Assembly: GCF_000293885.2 (NCBI RefSeq)
Contig: NZ_CP010945.1
Location: 3,740,001 to 3,804,000 of the forward strand
DNA: 64,000 nt
Source: Pseudomonas fluorescens NCIMB 11764
GTDB lineage: Bacteria; Pseudomonadota; Gammaproteobacteria; Pseudomonadales; Pseudomonadaceae
Reading direction: 5' to 3'
Positions 57,501 through 64,000 of the stretch are shown piece after piece. Numbering within the stretch: position 1 is the stretch's first letter; every line of letters starts with the position of its first letter. The translations under genes and the position numbers were made by a program. The notes beneath the pieces are model-generated. The model saw only the letters and a list, made by a program, of their open reading frames with translations. It searched no databases and was not told where the DNA came from.

Positions 57501-60319
57501 CTAAAAACCACCCGTACTTCGGTCAGTTCGGCCGGGCTGACTGGGTCGGCGCGCGCACGGCGATGCAGCGCTGGTTTGTCGATCCGGTGGTGAACGCCAA
57601 AGGGGTCGACCGTGGGCTGGGGACCATCTTCACCCACGACCACCTCGGCCCATCGACTCACCAACAGATTGGACTGTACGCCACCGTGCTGGCTGAACCG
57701 GCCGGTTCCACCTGGTTCCACGCCGAAACCGGCGAGCCGTTGTACAGCGGCGCGCGGCAGGATGGCGGGCCGACGTCGTGGCAAGCGGTGGTGTCCACCG
57801 GCGACCTGGACGGCGATGGCAAGAACGACAGTTTCCGCGAATTCTTCCTCGAATACAGCGACTTCCAGCACGCCTATGAAGCCGGTGTGTACGTCGGCGC
57901 CGGCCCGAATGGCGTACCGAACCCGCAAGCGTTCCCGGCCACCGCGGACAGTTTCCGCTACGCGATCAACCCGCCGGTGCGCAAGGAAGCCGAGACGCTG
58001 CTTGAGCAAGTGGTCGAAGCCCGTGGGGGCTTGATGCCAGGCTGTCCAAGCCGGCCTTGCCCACAAGCCATCTCGGTCGATGACCCGGGCATGTTTGTGG
58101 TCAATTACCGCAACGAACCACTGGCCCTGCGAGTGTATGACCCGAACAAGGTCGGCCCGGACGGCAAGCGCGGCATGCAGGCGGACGGCCTCGGTGGCGA
58201 CCTGGCGTATGCCATGCAAAGCCGCACCGACCGTGCGATCCCGGCGATGAACCTGGCACCGGACCTCATTACCGCTGCCACCGGCCCGACCGGCGGCACC
58301 ACTCAGTTCCCGCCGCACATCAACCGTGGCGGCGCCGAACCGGGCGATCCGTTTACCCCGATGCTGCGCACCTACACCGGTGACAACGTGCGGCTGCGGG
58401 TGCATGCCGGTGGCCACGAAGAAGAGCACAACGTGACCCTGCACGGCGTGAAGTGGCTGCAAAGCGGCTCGGGATTCGGCAACAGCTCCAACTCCGGCTG
58501 GCGCTCGTCGCAGATGATCGGGATCTCCGAGCAGATGGGCTTCATCGCGCCCGTCTCGATGCTCTCCAGTTCGGCGGCGACCACAGGTGATTACCTGTAC
58601 TCGATGGACGCTTCTCTGGAAGGCTATTGGAGCGGGATCTGGGGCGTGATGCGCAACTACACGGCCCAGCGCAGCGATCTGTTCGCGCTGCCGAATAACC
58701 CGAAACCGGCCGGGATGCGCAACACAGTGGCGTTCGAAGGTTCCTGCCCACGGTACAGCGCCAACCCCAACGGCATCGGTACACGGCCAACCGTGCAACG
58801 CAAGTATGAAGTGGTCGCGGCACTGGCGAACGATATTCTCGGCAACCCGCTGGGCCTGACCATCGGCGATCCGGCCGGGCTCGCTCAACACGTCGGTGGG
58901 GCGTTGAACCCGGCAGGCGGCACCCTGGTGTTCAACTCACGCCCAGTGAGCATTCCTCAGGTGACAGTGAACGACCCCGAAGACGGAACGACCTTCACCA
59001 TCGGCGGGCAAAACGGGCCGTTGCATGACCCGACGGCAATCCTCTATGTGCGCAAGGGCGACCTTGACCCGATCACCGGAAAGCTCAACCCCGGTGTGCC
59101 TGTCGAACCGCTGGTGCTGCGCGCGACGGCAGGGGACTGCATCAACATCACCCTGGAAAACCGTCTGCCCCTGGTCATGCCAGACCTGACCCAGACGGCG
59201 TCGGTGATGGGCATGGTCAAGCGAGACCGCAACAATGGCGAAGGCTCTACCACCTTCAGCAACAACCTGATGCGGCCGTCCAGCCATGTCGGTCTGCACG
59301 CGCAGCTGTTGGCGTACGACATCACCAAGTCCGACGGCACCAACGTCGGCACCAACCCGATCCAGACCGTGCCACCACGCGTCGGCACCGTTGGTGCGTA
59401 CCCGACGCGTACCTATCAGTACTACGCCGGGCACCTGGAACGTGAAGGCAAGCCGATCACGCAGCTGGGTCGCAGTGTCGACAACATCAACGCTACGGCA
59501 GTGGAATTTGGCGGGTTGAATTTCACTCCGGCAGATGTGATCAAGCAGCCGCAAAAAGGCCTGGGAGGTGCAATGAGCGTCCTGCCGGTCGGCGCCACCT
59601 GGGTTGAGGATGCGCGCAAGGTGAACGCGACCGTCACTGCGCCCGCACAGACTACCTACCGCGACTTTGCGATGGTCTGGCAGAAGGCATTGAATATGCG
59701 CTGGGCCAATGGGCGTCCGGTGGAAGGCATTGCCTCGGAGGCCGGGGTACCGACCGATCCGCAGGACAATTCCAGCATGGCCATCAACTACAAGACCGAG
59801 CCGATGTGGTTCCGCTTCGGCCTGCCACCGGATGCGCCGTTCGGTCACGCCGACGGCCATGGTTATGGTGACGTGCCCAACGCCCACATGGCCTACAGCA
59901 ATGCGCTGGTGGGGGGCGATCCGCAGACACCGGTGCTGTATGTGAAACCGGGGCAACCGTTCCGCACGCACATCCTGATGCCTACCGGTGGCAGCCGCGG
60001 CACGACCTTCCAGCTCGACGGGCACGTCTGGTCGGTCAACCCGTTCCAGTCGGAGAAGAGCGACACCGGGGGTTACCCGATGAGTTCGCCGGGCGTGGGT
60101 TCGGTGCGGTTCGGCTACAACCCGATGTCGATGTACATCGGCGCCCACGAAAGCATCCTGCCAGCGGCGCACTTCAGCTTCATGCACCCGAGCGCCGGGG
60201 GCAGCAACGCGATACCGGGCGATTACCTGTTCCGCGATTACGCCGCCTACGGCAACACCGCCGGGTTGTGGGGATTGCTGCGAGTGACCAACGAACCCGA
60301 ACCGGCACCGACGCCGTAG
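54503..60319 (+). CDS. mnxG: MnxG-type giant multicopper oxidase, probable Mn(II) oxidase
   Basis: 1938 residues with a signal peptide (about 1-28, ending EMAEA). Copper motifs appear in several cupredoxin-like domains: IFHLHGHQW (H482, H484, H486), the type 1 centre YHCHFYPHFAQGM (H533, C534, H535, H539, M544), HIHLPKWD (H942, H944), THDHLGPSTHQQ (H1045, H1047), VTLHGVKW (H1314), and FQLDGHVW and HFSFMHPSAGG near the end. RCERNLVAN at the start and a second GSCPRYSAN (about 1413) hint at internal duplication. Size and motif order match P. putida MnxG, which oxidises Mn(II) to Mn(III/IV) outside the cell. The start at 54503 has GAGG upstream. The rest of the operon follows at 60399. Confidence 0.88.
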   Translation: MTGMHHAPSLLKMLLLMASMLGVEMAEAALRCERNLVANVVALDQPLMFNRLGAQNANGMMFALRRDVADDHDMSLAQGGAAVPGKVSLRPDKRPRPLVLRVAAGDCLTINLQNLLAYQANPGSHDNGEEGEIEGEVNIGAAENFKVDEQVTDRHVGFQVNGMQAVNSIDDIASFTGRNANTLIPPGATRSYTLYAEREGAFAASSRGATFGGEGDAGNVANGLFGQVVVVPKGGRTYRNTVTEEEMRLASSGRTPAGQPIVDYQARYPQREPWIREGKAGTPIISMVDGNEIISSESDAIVMGSNADGSFPPSTYPLEAIGKRNPALPNRLEPFRDFASQFQDETAATQAFPAYWADPVMAHVLEPTRDSFMINYGSGGMGAEVVANRLGVGPMHDCLSCAYEEFFLSSHTVGDVAMLVDVPANAGLEGILPGQVPSADQVGVKATMALYPSEPSNVNHSYIGDFVKFRNTHNGHEQHIFHLHGHQWLFNPNDDNSDYVDAQGIGPGAGYTYEIANGGSGNRNRVAGDAIYHCHFYPHFAQGMWSMWRVHDVFEEGTKLEVSQQGADGFHSEPYALRSGKPAAGARALPDGEIVAGTPIPAVVPLPGKAMAPMPGKVAVVPKIGETLVAGNDDDDEDDGEHHGGNGGPQAIGSLALVDRSEANRNADGSLKNPGYPFWIGGMESSVGQRPPTPPLDMLDATKAQALKTSGNALWANLDPAQSGGWDGGLGRHSLDGFSAGGVAHTVTTSLDFSKEVTRAKPIYMPEEGTEVEQAAMAFHAKKDHPSFALLPGNQIVARNFRTNGALPMAGAPYYEPCMDDRQKRLTSSAGTGEFNSGERIDGMSYTGASTFTADRPRVYKAANIQFDAVYNKVGYHFPQARILALWEDAWPVITKQRPPEPLVMRMNTFDCVQYQQTNLVPAIYEMDDYQVRTPTDVIGQHIHLPKWDLTAADGSANGWNYEDGVLSPGAVQERIHAIREFNQCTGSDPREGTPACPKAKNHPYFGQFGRADWVGARTAMQRWFVDPVVNAKGVDRGLGTIFTHDHLGPSTHQQIGLYATVLAEPAGSTWFHAETGEPLYSGARQDGGPTSWQAVVSTGDLDGDGKNDSFREFFLEYSDFQHAYEAGVYVGAGPNGVPNPQAFPATADSFRYAINPPVRKEAETLLEQVVEARGGLMPGCPSRPCPQAISVDDPGMFVVNYRNEPLALRVYDPNKVGPDGKRGMQADGLGGDLAYAMQSRTDRAIPAMNLAPDLITAATGPTGGTTQFPPHINRGGAEPGDPFTPMLRTYTGDNVRLRVHAGGHEEEHNVTLHGVKWLQSGSGFGNSSNSGWRSSQMIGISEQMGFIAPVSMLSSSAATTGDYLYSMDASLEGYWSGIWGVMRNYTAQRSDLFALPNNPKPAGMRNTVAFEGSCPRYSANPNGIGTRPTVQRKYEVVAALANDILGNPLGLTIGDPAGLAQHVGGALNPAGGTLVFNSRPVSIPQVTVNDPEDGTTFTIGGQNGPLHDPTAILYVRKGDLDPITGKLNPGVPVEPLVLRATAGDCINITLENRLPLVMPDLTQTASVMGMVKRDRNNGEGSTTFSNNLMRPSSHVGLHAQLLAYDITKSDGTNVGTNPIQTVPPRVGTVGAYPTRTYQYYAGHLEREGKPITQLGRSVDNINATAVEFGGLNFTPADVIKQPQKGLGGAMSVLPVGATWVEDARKVNATVTAPAQTTYRDFAMVWQKALNMRWANGRPVEGIASEAGVPTDPQDNSSMAINYKTEPMWFRFGLPPDAPFGHADGHGYGDVPNAHMAYSNALVGGDPQTPVLYVKPGQPFRTHILMPTGGSRGTTFQLDGHVWSVNPFQSEKSDTGGYPMSSPGVGSVRFGYNPMSMYIGAHESILPAAHFSFMHPSAGGSNAIPGDYLFRDYAAYGNTAGLWGLLRVTNEPEPAPTP

Positions 60320-60332
60320 TTGCGAGACATAG

Positions 60333-60362
60333 TGTGGCAAGGGAGCAAGCTCCCTCGCCACA
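60333..60362. repeat. REP-like hairpin inside the mnxG operon
   Basis: TGTGGCAAGGGAGC-AA-GCTCCCTCGCCACA folds into a 14-bp stem with one mismatch, 14 bases after the mnxG stop. It could stabilise the 3' end of the mnxG message or partly terminate it before the accessory genes. Confidence 0.7.
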
Positions 60363-60398
60363 GGACCGGTGTGACGCGTAACTGAGGGGAGATGCGTT

Positions 60399-62351
60399 AT
60401 GAATAGAACAATCAAGGTCGCCAGCGGTGTGTTGATTGTCGCAATAGCGCTGGTCTGGCTCGGCGTCTGGCGCACGACACCGCAGACCCTGCTCACCGAA
60501 GTGGCGCTGCCGGACACCTGGAGTGGCCAGACGCTGCAGCGCGATGGTGTGTCGGTCGCGCTGGAAGTACGGCCATTGGCCGAGGACGGCGTGTTGCGCG
60601 AAGGCGAATTTGCCGACGTACGCTTCCGGGTCAGTGACAGTGCGTCGGGTCAACCGCTGTCGGGCGTCAATCCCGGTGCCTGGCTGGACCCGGAAACCGT
60701 CGCCGCCGATCAGGCCCAGGGCCGGGAGCAGAGCTGCAAATCCCGGGTCGGGGTCTTCCTCAAATCCAGCATCGGCGCGCGGCCGCTGCTCGACCTCAAC
60801 AGTTATTTCCTTTTGGTGATGAACCGCGACGCCAGCGTTTCGGTGGTCGATCCTTCGGTTTCGGTGGGTGGCATCACCAGCACCATGGCGCGCATCGACC
60901 TCAAGCAACCGCCAATGGATTGGGTCACCACCCGAGACAACAAACGTGTGTTCATCTCCATGCCCACTGCCGGCGAAGTGGCGGTGATCGACAGCGAGCA
61001 ATTCAAGTTGATCGACTCGGTCACCGCCGGCAGCCACCCGGTGCGCGTGGCATTGCAACCGGACGAGCGCCTGCTGTGGGTCGGCAATAACGCATCGAAG
61101 GCTGAGGAGTCCGGGGTCACGGTGATCGACCCCCAGAGCCTGAAGGCCCTGAAGCACCTGGCCACTGGTAGCGGGCACCACGAAATTGCCTTCAGCACGG
61201 ACAGCCGTTTCGCCTTCGTCAGCAACCGTGACGACGGAACGCTGAGCATCATCGACATCGCCAGCCTGACAATCAGCAAAAAACTTCAAACCGGCTCCAA
61301 CCCGCTGTCGGTGGTCTATTCGCCGCTGTCCCAGGCGGTGTATGTCGCTGACGGCAAGGACGGCACCGTCACCGTCGTAGATGGCGCCAGCCTTGATGTG
61401 CGCCGGGTGATCAAAACCAGGCAGGGCCTGGGCCCGATGGGTTTCAGCGCAGACGGTCGTTTTGGCATCGTGCTCAACACGCTGGAGAACCAGGCTGCCG
61501 TGATCGACGCCGGCACCGACGCGCTGATCCATGAGCTGGACGTATCCGCCGAACCCTACCAGGTGGTGTTCACCAAGGCCTACGCCTACGTGCGCGGCCT
61601 GGCCTCGGCCAAAGTCACCATGATCAACCTGTCGTCGCTGGGCGAGGGCCGTGTGCCGATCAGCCAAGGCTTCGACGCCGGGCCGCAGGCGCCACGACTG
61701 GCCGGCGATTTGCCCCTGGCTTCGAGTCTCGCGGTGTCGCGTGATGACAACGCAGTGTTCGTGGTCAATCCGGTGGACAACACCACTTATTTCTACGCCG
61801 AAGGCATGAACGCGCCGATGTCCGGTTACCCCAATCGCGGGCAGGTGGCGCGGGCGGCCCTGGTCATCGACCGCAGCCTGCGCGAAGTCGAGCCGGGGCT
61901 GTACAGCGCGCGTATCAGGCTGCCAGACGCAGGCCGGTTGGATGTGGCGTTTCTGCTGAATCAGCCAAACATCATCCACTGCTTCACCGCACTGGTAGAG
62001 CCGGATACACGCCTTGCCAAGCTCCCCGGCGCACCGACAGTCGAATTCATGCTCGACACGTCCACCGCTGTCCTCGACCGTCCTTACACCGTGCGCTTCC
62101 GCATCGTTCAAGGCCAGCAGAAGGCACAGCGCAGTGGCCTGAAGGATGTTCAGGTGCGCTACTTCCGCGCCCCGACTTCGCGCGCCCGGGCAGTCGCCGC
62201 CCTTGAGATCGGCAACGGGGTCTATGAAGCGCCAGTGAACCTCGACCAGCAGGGCGCCTGGTACCTGCATGTGCGCGCCGCATCCCTGGGCGCGAGTTTC
62301 GACAACAAGACTTTTGCCAGCGTTCGGGTCCTGCCCGGCGATGCCCACTGA
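60399..62351 (+). CDS. YncE/cytochrome-d1-like beta-propeller protein of the mnx operon
   Basis: 650 residues. One N-terminal membrane helix (about 6-24, ASGVLIVAIALVWLGVW) anchors it with the bulk in the periplasm. A beta-sandwich-like domain follows (about 40-110), then a seven-bladed propeller (about 130-440) with repeated units such as VAVIDSEQFKLIDSVTAGSHPVRVALQ, VTVIDPQSLKALKHLATGSGHHEIAFS and LSIIDIASLTISKKLQTGSNPLSVVYS. A C-terminal Ig-like/FixH-like domain (about 510-645) ends it. No haem motif or cysteine pair is present. It may hold MnxG or its cofactor loading proteins. ATG at 60399 with GAGGGGAGATGCGTT. Confidence 0.82.
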   Translation: MNRTIKVASGVLIVAIALVWLGVWRTTPQTLLTEVALPDTWSGQTLQRDGVSVALEVRPLAEDGVLREGEFADVRFRVSDSASGQPLSGVNPGAWLDPETVAADQAQGREQSCKSRVGVFLKSSIGARPLLDLNSYFLLVMNRDASVSVVDPSVSVGGITSTMARIDLKQPPMDWVTTRDNKRVFISMPTAGEVAVIDSEQFKLIDSVTAGSHPVRVALQPDERLLWVGNNASKAEESGVTVIDPQSLKALKHLATGSGHHEIAFSTDSRFAFVSNRDDGTLSIIDIASLTISKKLQTGSNPLSVVYSPLSQAVYVADGKDGTVTVVDGASLDVRRVIKTRQGLGPMGFSADGRFGIVLNTLENQAAVIDAGTDALIHELDVSAEPYQVVFTKAYAYVRGLASAKVTMINLSSLGEGRVPISQGFDAGPQAPRLAGDLPLASSLAVSRDDNAVFVVNPVDNTTYFYAEGMNAPMSGYPNRGQVARAALVIDRSLREVEPGLYSARIRLPDAGRLDVAFLLNQPNIIHCFTALVEPDTRLAKLPGAPTVEFMLDTSTAVLDRPYTVRFRIVQGQQKAQRSGLKDVQVRYFRAPTSRARAVAALEIGNGVYEAPVNLDQQGAWYLHVRAASLGASFDNKTFASVRVLPGDAH

Positions 62352-62364
62352 AGAGGAAATCGAC

Positions 62365-63021
62365 ATGAACCGATTCGCACACCGTGGACTGCTGACGTTC
62401 TGCCTGTTGGCCGCCGGTATCGGGCAAGCCCTGGCACACTCGGCGGATGAACACGCCGGTCACGACATGCCGGCCAAAGACGCCAGCTCGGAAAGTGCCC
62501 AGGTCAAATTCGCCGACGTGGCGCTGGTGGACCAGAACGGTCAGCCGGTGCGTCTGGAAAAAGACCTGGTGGACAACAAAATCGTGGTCATGAGTTTCAT
62601 CTACACCAGCTGCACCACGGTGTGCCCGGTGGTGTCGTCGATCATGGGCAAAGTGCAGAAACAGCTGGGTGCGCGGGTGGGCGCCGAGGTGCAACTGGTG
62701 TCGATCAGCATCGACCCGCAGCGCGATGACGCCAAGCGTCTGAACGACTACGCCCGCGCCTTCCAGAACGGTCCGGGCTGGAGCTGGCTGACCGGCAGTT
62801 CGCAATCGATCAACGCCACCCTCAAGGGCCTCGGCAACTTCAGCGGTGACTTCAAAAACCATCAACCGCTGATCCTCGTCGGCGACGGCAATAGCCGCCA
62901 CTGGACGCGCTATTACGGCTTCACCGACCCGGTCGTGCTGACCCGTGAAGTGGAAAAACTCAGCGGCCAGCGCAACGCGCACGCCAAGCACACCGCCATC
63001 GCCATGGAGCATCAGCCATGA
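62365..63021 (+). CDS. Sco1/SenC-family copper chaperone (first)
   Basis: 218 residues from the ATG at 62365 (AAGAGGAAATCGAC). A signal peptide (about 1-24, ending QALA) is followed by a His-rich linker (HSADEHAGHDMP). The thioredoxin-like Sco fold has the copper-binding CxxxC in YTSCTTVCPVVSS and the third ligand His in FKNHQPLILVGD. Sco proteins insert copper into oxidases. Here the oxidase is most likely MnxG, two genes upstream. The gene starts 13 bases after the propeller gene and overlaps the next Sco gene by four bases (ATGA). Confidence 0.92.
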   Translation: MNRFAHRGLLTFCLLAAGIGQALAHSADEHAGHDMPAKDASSESAQVKFADVALVDQNGQPVRLEKDLVDNKIVVMSFIYTSCTTVCPVVSSIMGKVQKQLGARVGAEVQLVSISIDPQRDDAKRLNDYARAFQNGPGWSWLTGSSQSINATLKGLGNFSGDFKNHQPLILVGDGNSRHWTRYYGFTDPVVLTREVEKLSGQRNAHAKHTAIAMEHQP

Positions 63022-63638
63022 GAACCCTCGACTGGGTCACCCTGATGGTGTGCTTCTGGATTTTCAGCGCGATGGCGTTCGCTCACGAAGGCCACGAAGA
63101 ACCTGCGCCTGCGGTGGCTGCCGTACAACCTGCAAGCGGTACGCGGGATGCGAAAACCTGGTTCACCGACACACCGTTGCAGGACCAGAACGGCGAAACC
63201 CTGCGTTTCTACAGCGATGCCTTGCAAAACCGCGTCGTGCTGCTGAACGTGATTTTCACCCGTTGCGATGATGCCTGCCCGCTGATCACCCGCAAGCTCA
63301 AGGAAGTGCGTGAGTTGCTGGGCGACAAGGCGGACGGCATCACCTTTATCTCCCTTACCAGTGATCCGCTGCGGGACACCCCGGCGGTACTCAAGGCTTA
63401 CACCTTGAAACAGGGCGTCGATGGGCCCCACTGGCTTTTTCTCACCGGTGACAAGGCGCAAATGGACCTGGTGCTCGGACGCATCGGTCAGATCGTGCCG
63501 ACCCCCGAGCAACATTCCACCCAACTGATCGTGGGTGACGTGGCCAACAAGCGCTGGAGCAAAATTCGTCCCGATGCCCCGGCCGCCGCCATTGCCCAGC
63601 GCTTGCAGTTGCTGACAATGCCTGTGGCCGGCCGCTGA
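63018..63638 (+). CDS. Sco1/SenC-family copper chaperone (second)
   Basis: 206 residues, start overlapping the first Sco gene (ATGA). The signal peptide (about 1-22, ending AMAFA) is followed by HEGHEEPAPA. CxxxC lies in IFTRCDDACPLITRK and the ligand His in TPEQHSTQLIVGD. It differs widely from the first Sco protein in sequence, so it is not a recent duplicate. The pair may act as copper carrier and thiol reductase, a division of labour known for paired Sco-like proteins. The cytochrome c gene begins 9 bases after its stop. Confidence 0.92.
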   Translation: MRTLDWVTLMVCFWIFSAMAFAHEGHEEPAPAVAAVQPASGTRDAKTWFTDTPLQDQNGETLRFYSDALQNRVVLLNVIFTRCDDACPLITRKLKEVRELLGDKADGITFISLTSDPLRDTPAVLKAYTLKQGVDGPHWLFLTGDKAQMDLVLGRIGQIVPTPEQHSTQLIVGDVANKRWSKIRPDAPAAAIAQRLQLLTMPVAGR

Positions 63639-63647
63639 GCCTGCGCC

Positions 63648-64000
63648 ATGAAAACAGCCCTTATCCTTGGCTTGCTGCTGATCGGTGGCGTGCATTTCGC
63701 TGCCGGCGCGTTGCCCTTGAACCCCAACGAAAGTGCCGGGAAGCGGCTGTATCGCGAGGGCGTGTCCAACAGCGGTGAGCCGATCATGGCGCGGGTCGGG
63801 GCGGCGGGCATGATGCTGCCGGCCACCAGCCTGCCGTGCGCCAATTGTCACGGCACCGATGGCCTGGGCCGTCCCGAAGGCGGGGTGCGACCGCCTGACC
63901 TGAGCTGGTCGCGGCTGACCAGCACCTACGGCCAGCAGCAGATCAATGGGCGCAATTATCCGGCGTACACCGAAGGCACGTTGGCGCGGGCGATCCAGGA
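63648..64000 (+). CDS. c-type cytochrome, 5' part (cut by window end)
   Basis: The frame begins MKTALILGLLLIGGVHFAAG, a signal peptide, continues LPLNPNESAGKRLYREG and contains LPCANCHGTDGLGRPEGGVRPPDLSW with the haem-binding CxxCH. It is open to the last base of the window (more than 117 codons). It is probably a mono- or dihaem cytochrome of the cytochrome c553 or alcohol-dehydrogenase-subunit style. Spacing of 9 bases from the second Sco gene puts it in the mnxG operon, where it could accept electrons taken from Mn(II) by the oxidase. Confidence 0.88.
   Translation, partial: MKTALILGLLLIGGVHFAAGALPLNPNESAGKRLYREGVSNSGEPIMARVGAAGMMLPATSLPCANCHGTDGLGRPEGGVRPPDLSWSRLTSTYGQQQINGRNYPAYTEGTLARAIQ

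Noticed and set aside
56870..58891. 673-codon frame antisense to mnxG, and 728-codon frame at 60180-62366
   Set aside because: Both are shadows of codon-biased genes. The plus-strand products carry copper-ligand or propeller motifs.

Overview
The window reads as the chromosome of a Pseudomonas, most likely of the P. fluorescens group. The evidence is the moderately high GC content, the gene families present (DUF6124, DUF6338, KatA-type catalase, an MnxG-type manganese oxidase) and the many short palindromic intergenic repeats with TGTGGCGAGGG...CCCTCGCCACA ends. No rRNA, tRNA, CRISPR array, integrase or transposase was seen.

Layout. (1) 1-3135: 3' end of an acyl-CoA ligase, two small hypothetical genes, and an AraC regulator in a probable operon with a membrane protein carrying a degenerate GGDEF domain. 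(2) 3460-10334: a probable phosphate-starvation phytate module. It has a TonB-dependent receptor, a secreted beta-propeller phytase and a private ExbB-ExbD-TonB energiser, with PhoB-box-like repeats in front of the receptor and in front of exbB. (3) 10384-11020: a DUF6124 gene whose leader can form a multi-hairpin RNA with mutually exclusive pairings. (4) 11021-18532, minus strand: a type VI secretion effector operon of vgrG, a DUF4123 adaptor, three tandem paralogous lipoproteins (probable immunity proteins) and a class 3 lipase effector. (5) 18825-32604: housekeeping and metabolic genes with their regulators (rtcB, VOC protein, TetR, 3-hydroxyacyl-CoA dehydrogenase, AraC, a DUF6338/small ORF/ABC exporter chain, hydrolase, quinone oxidoreductase, MFS transporter, LysR, pirin, GlxA-type regulator).

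(6) 32782-42971: two paralogous winged-helix/ATPase regulators that converge and overlap, then flavodoxin, esterase/perhydrolase, catalase, a short AraC, a periplasmic metallo-hydrolase and a LysR. A 21-bp sequence is repeated exactly in the two intergenic regions 37036-37392 and 40824-41035 and looks like a shared operator. (7) 43615-51036: a DoxX/ABM-membrane/amidohydrolase/cysteine-hydrolase operon, a cyclic-nucleotide-gated MscS channel flanked on both sides by long palindromic repeats, and an esterase with a divergent LysR.

(8) 51120 to the end: a manganese-oxidation region. On the minus strand are a secreted Gly/His/Asp repeat protein and orphan type II secretion genes gspG-gspF. On the plus strand are a lytic transglycosylase and a 1938-residue MnxG-type multicopper oxidase. 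The oxidase is followed by a beta-propeller protein, two different Sco proteins and a c-type cytochrome cut by the window end. Close matches to the sigma-54 -24/-12 consensus lie in front of both the transglycosylase and mnxG, with GC-rich dyads nearby. This fits the known sigma-54/MnxR control of manganese oxidation in P. putida and suggests that the oxidase, its copper delivery and parts of its export are co-regulated.
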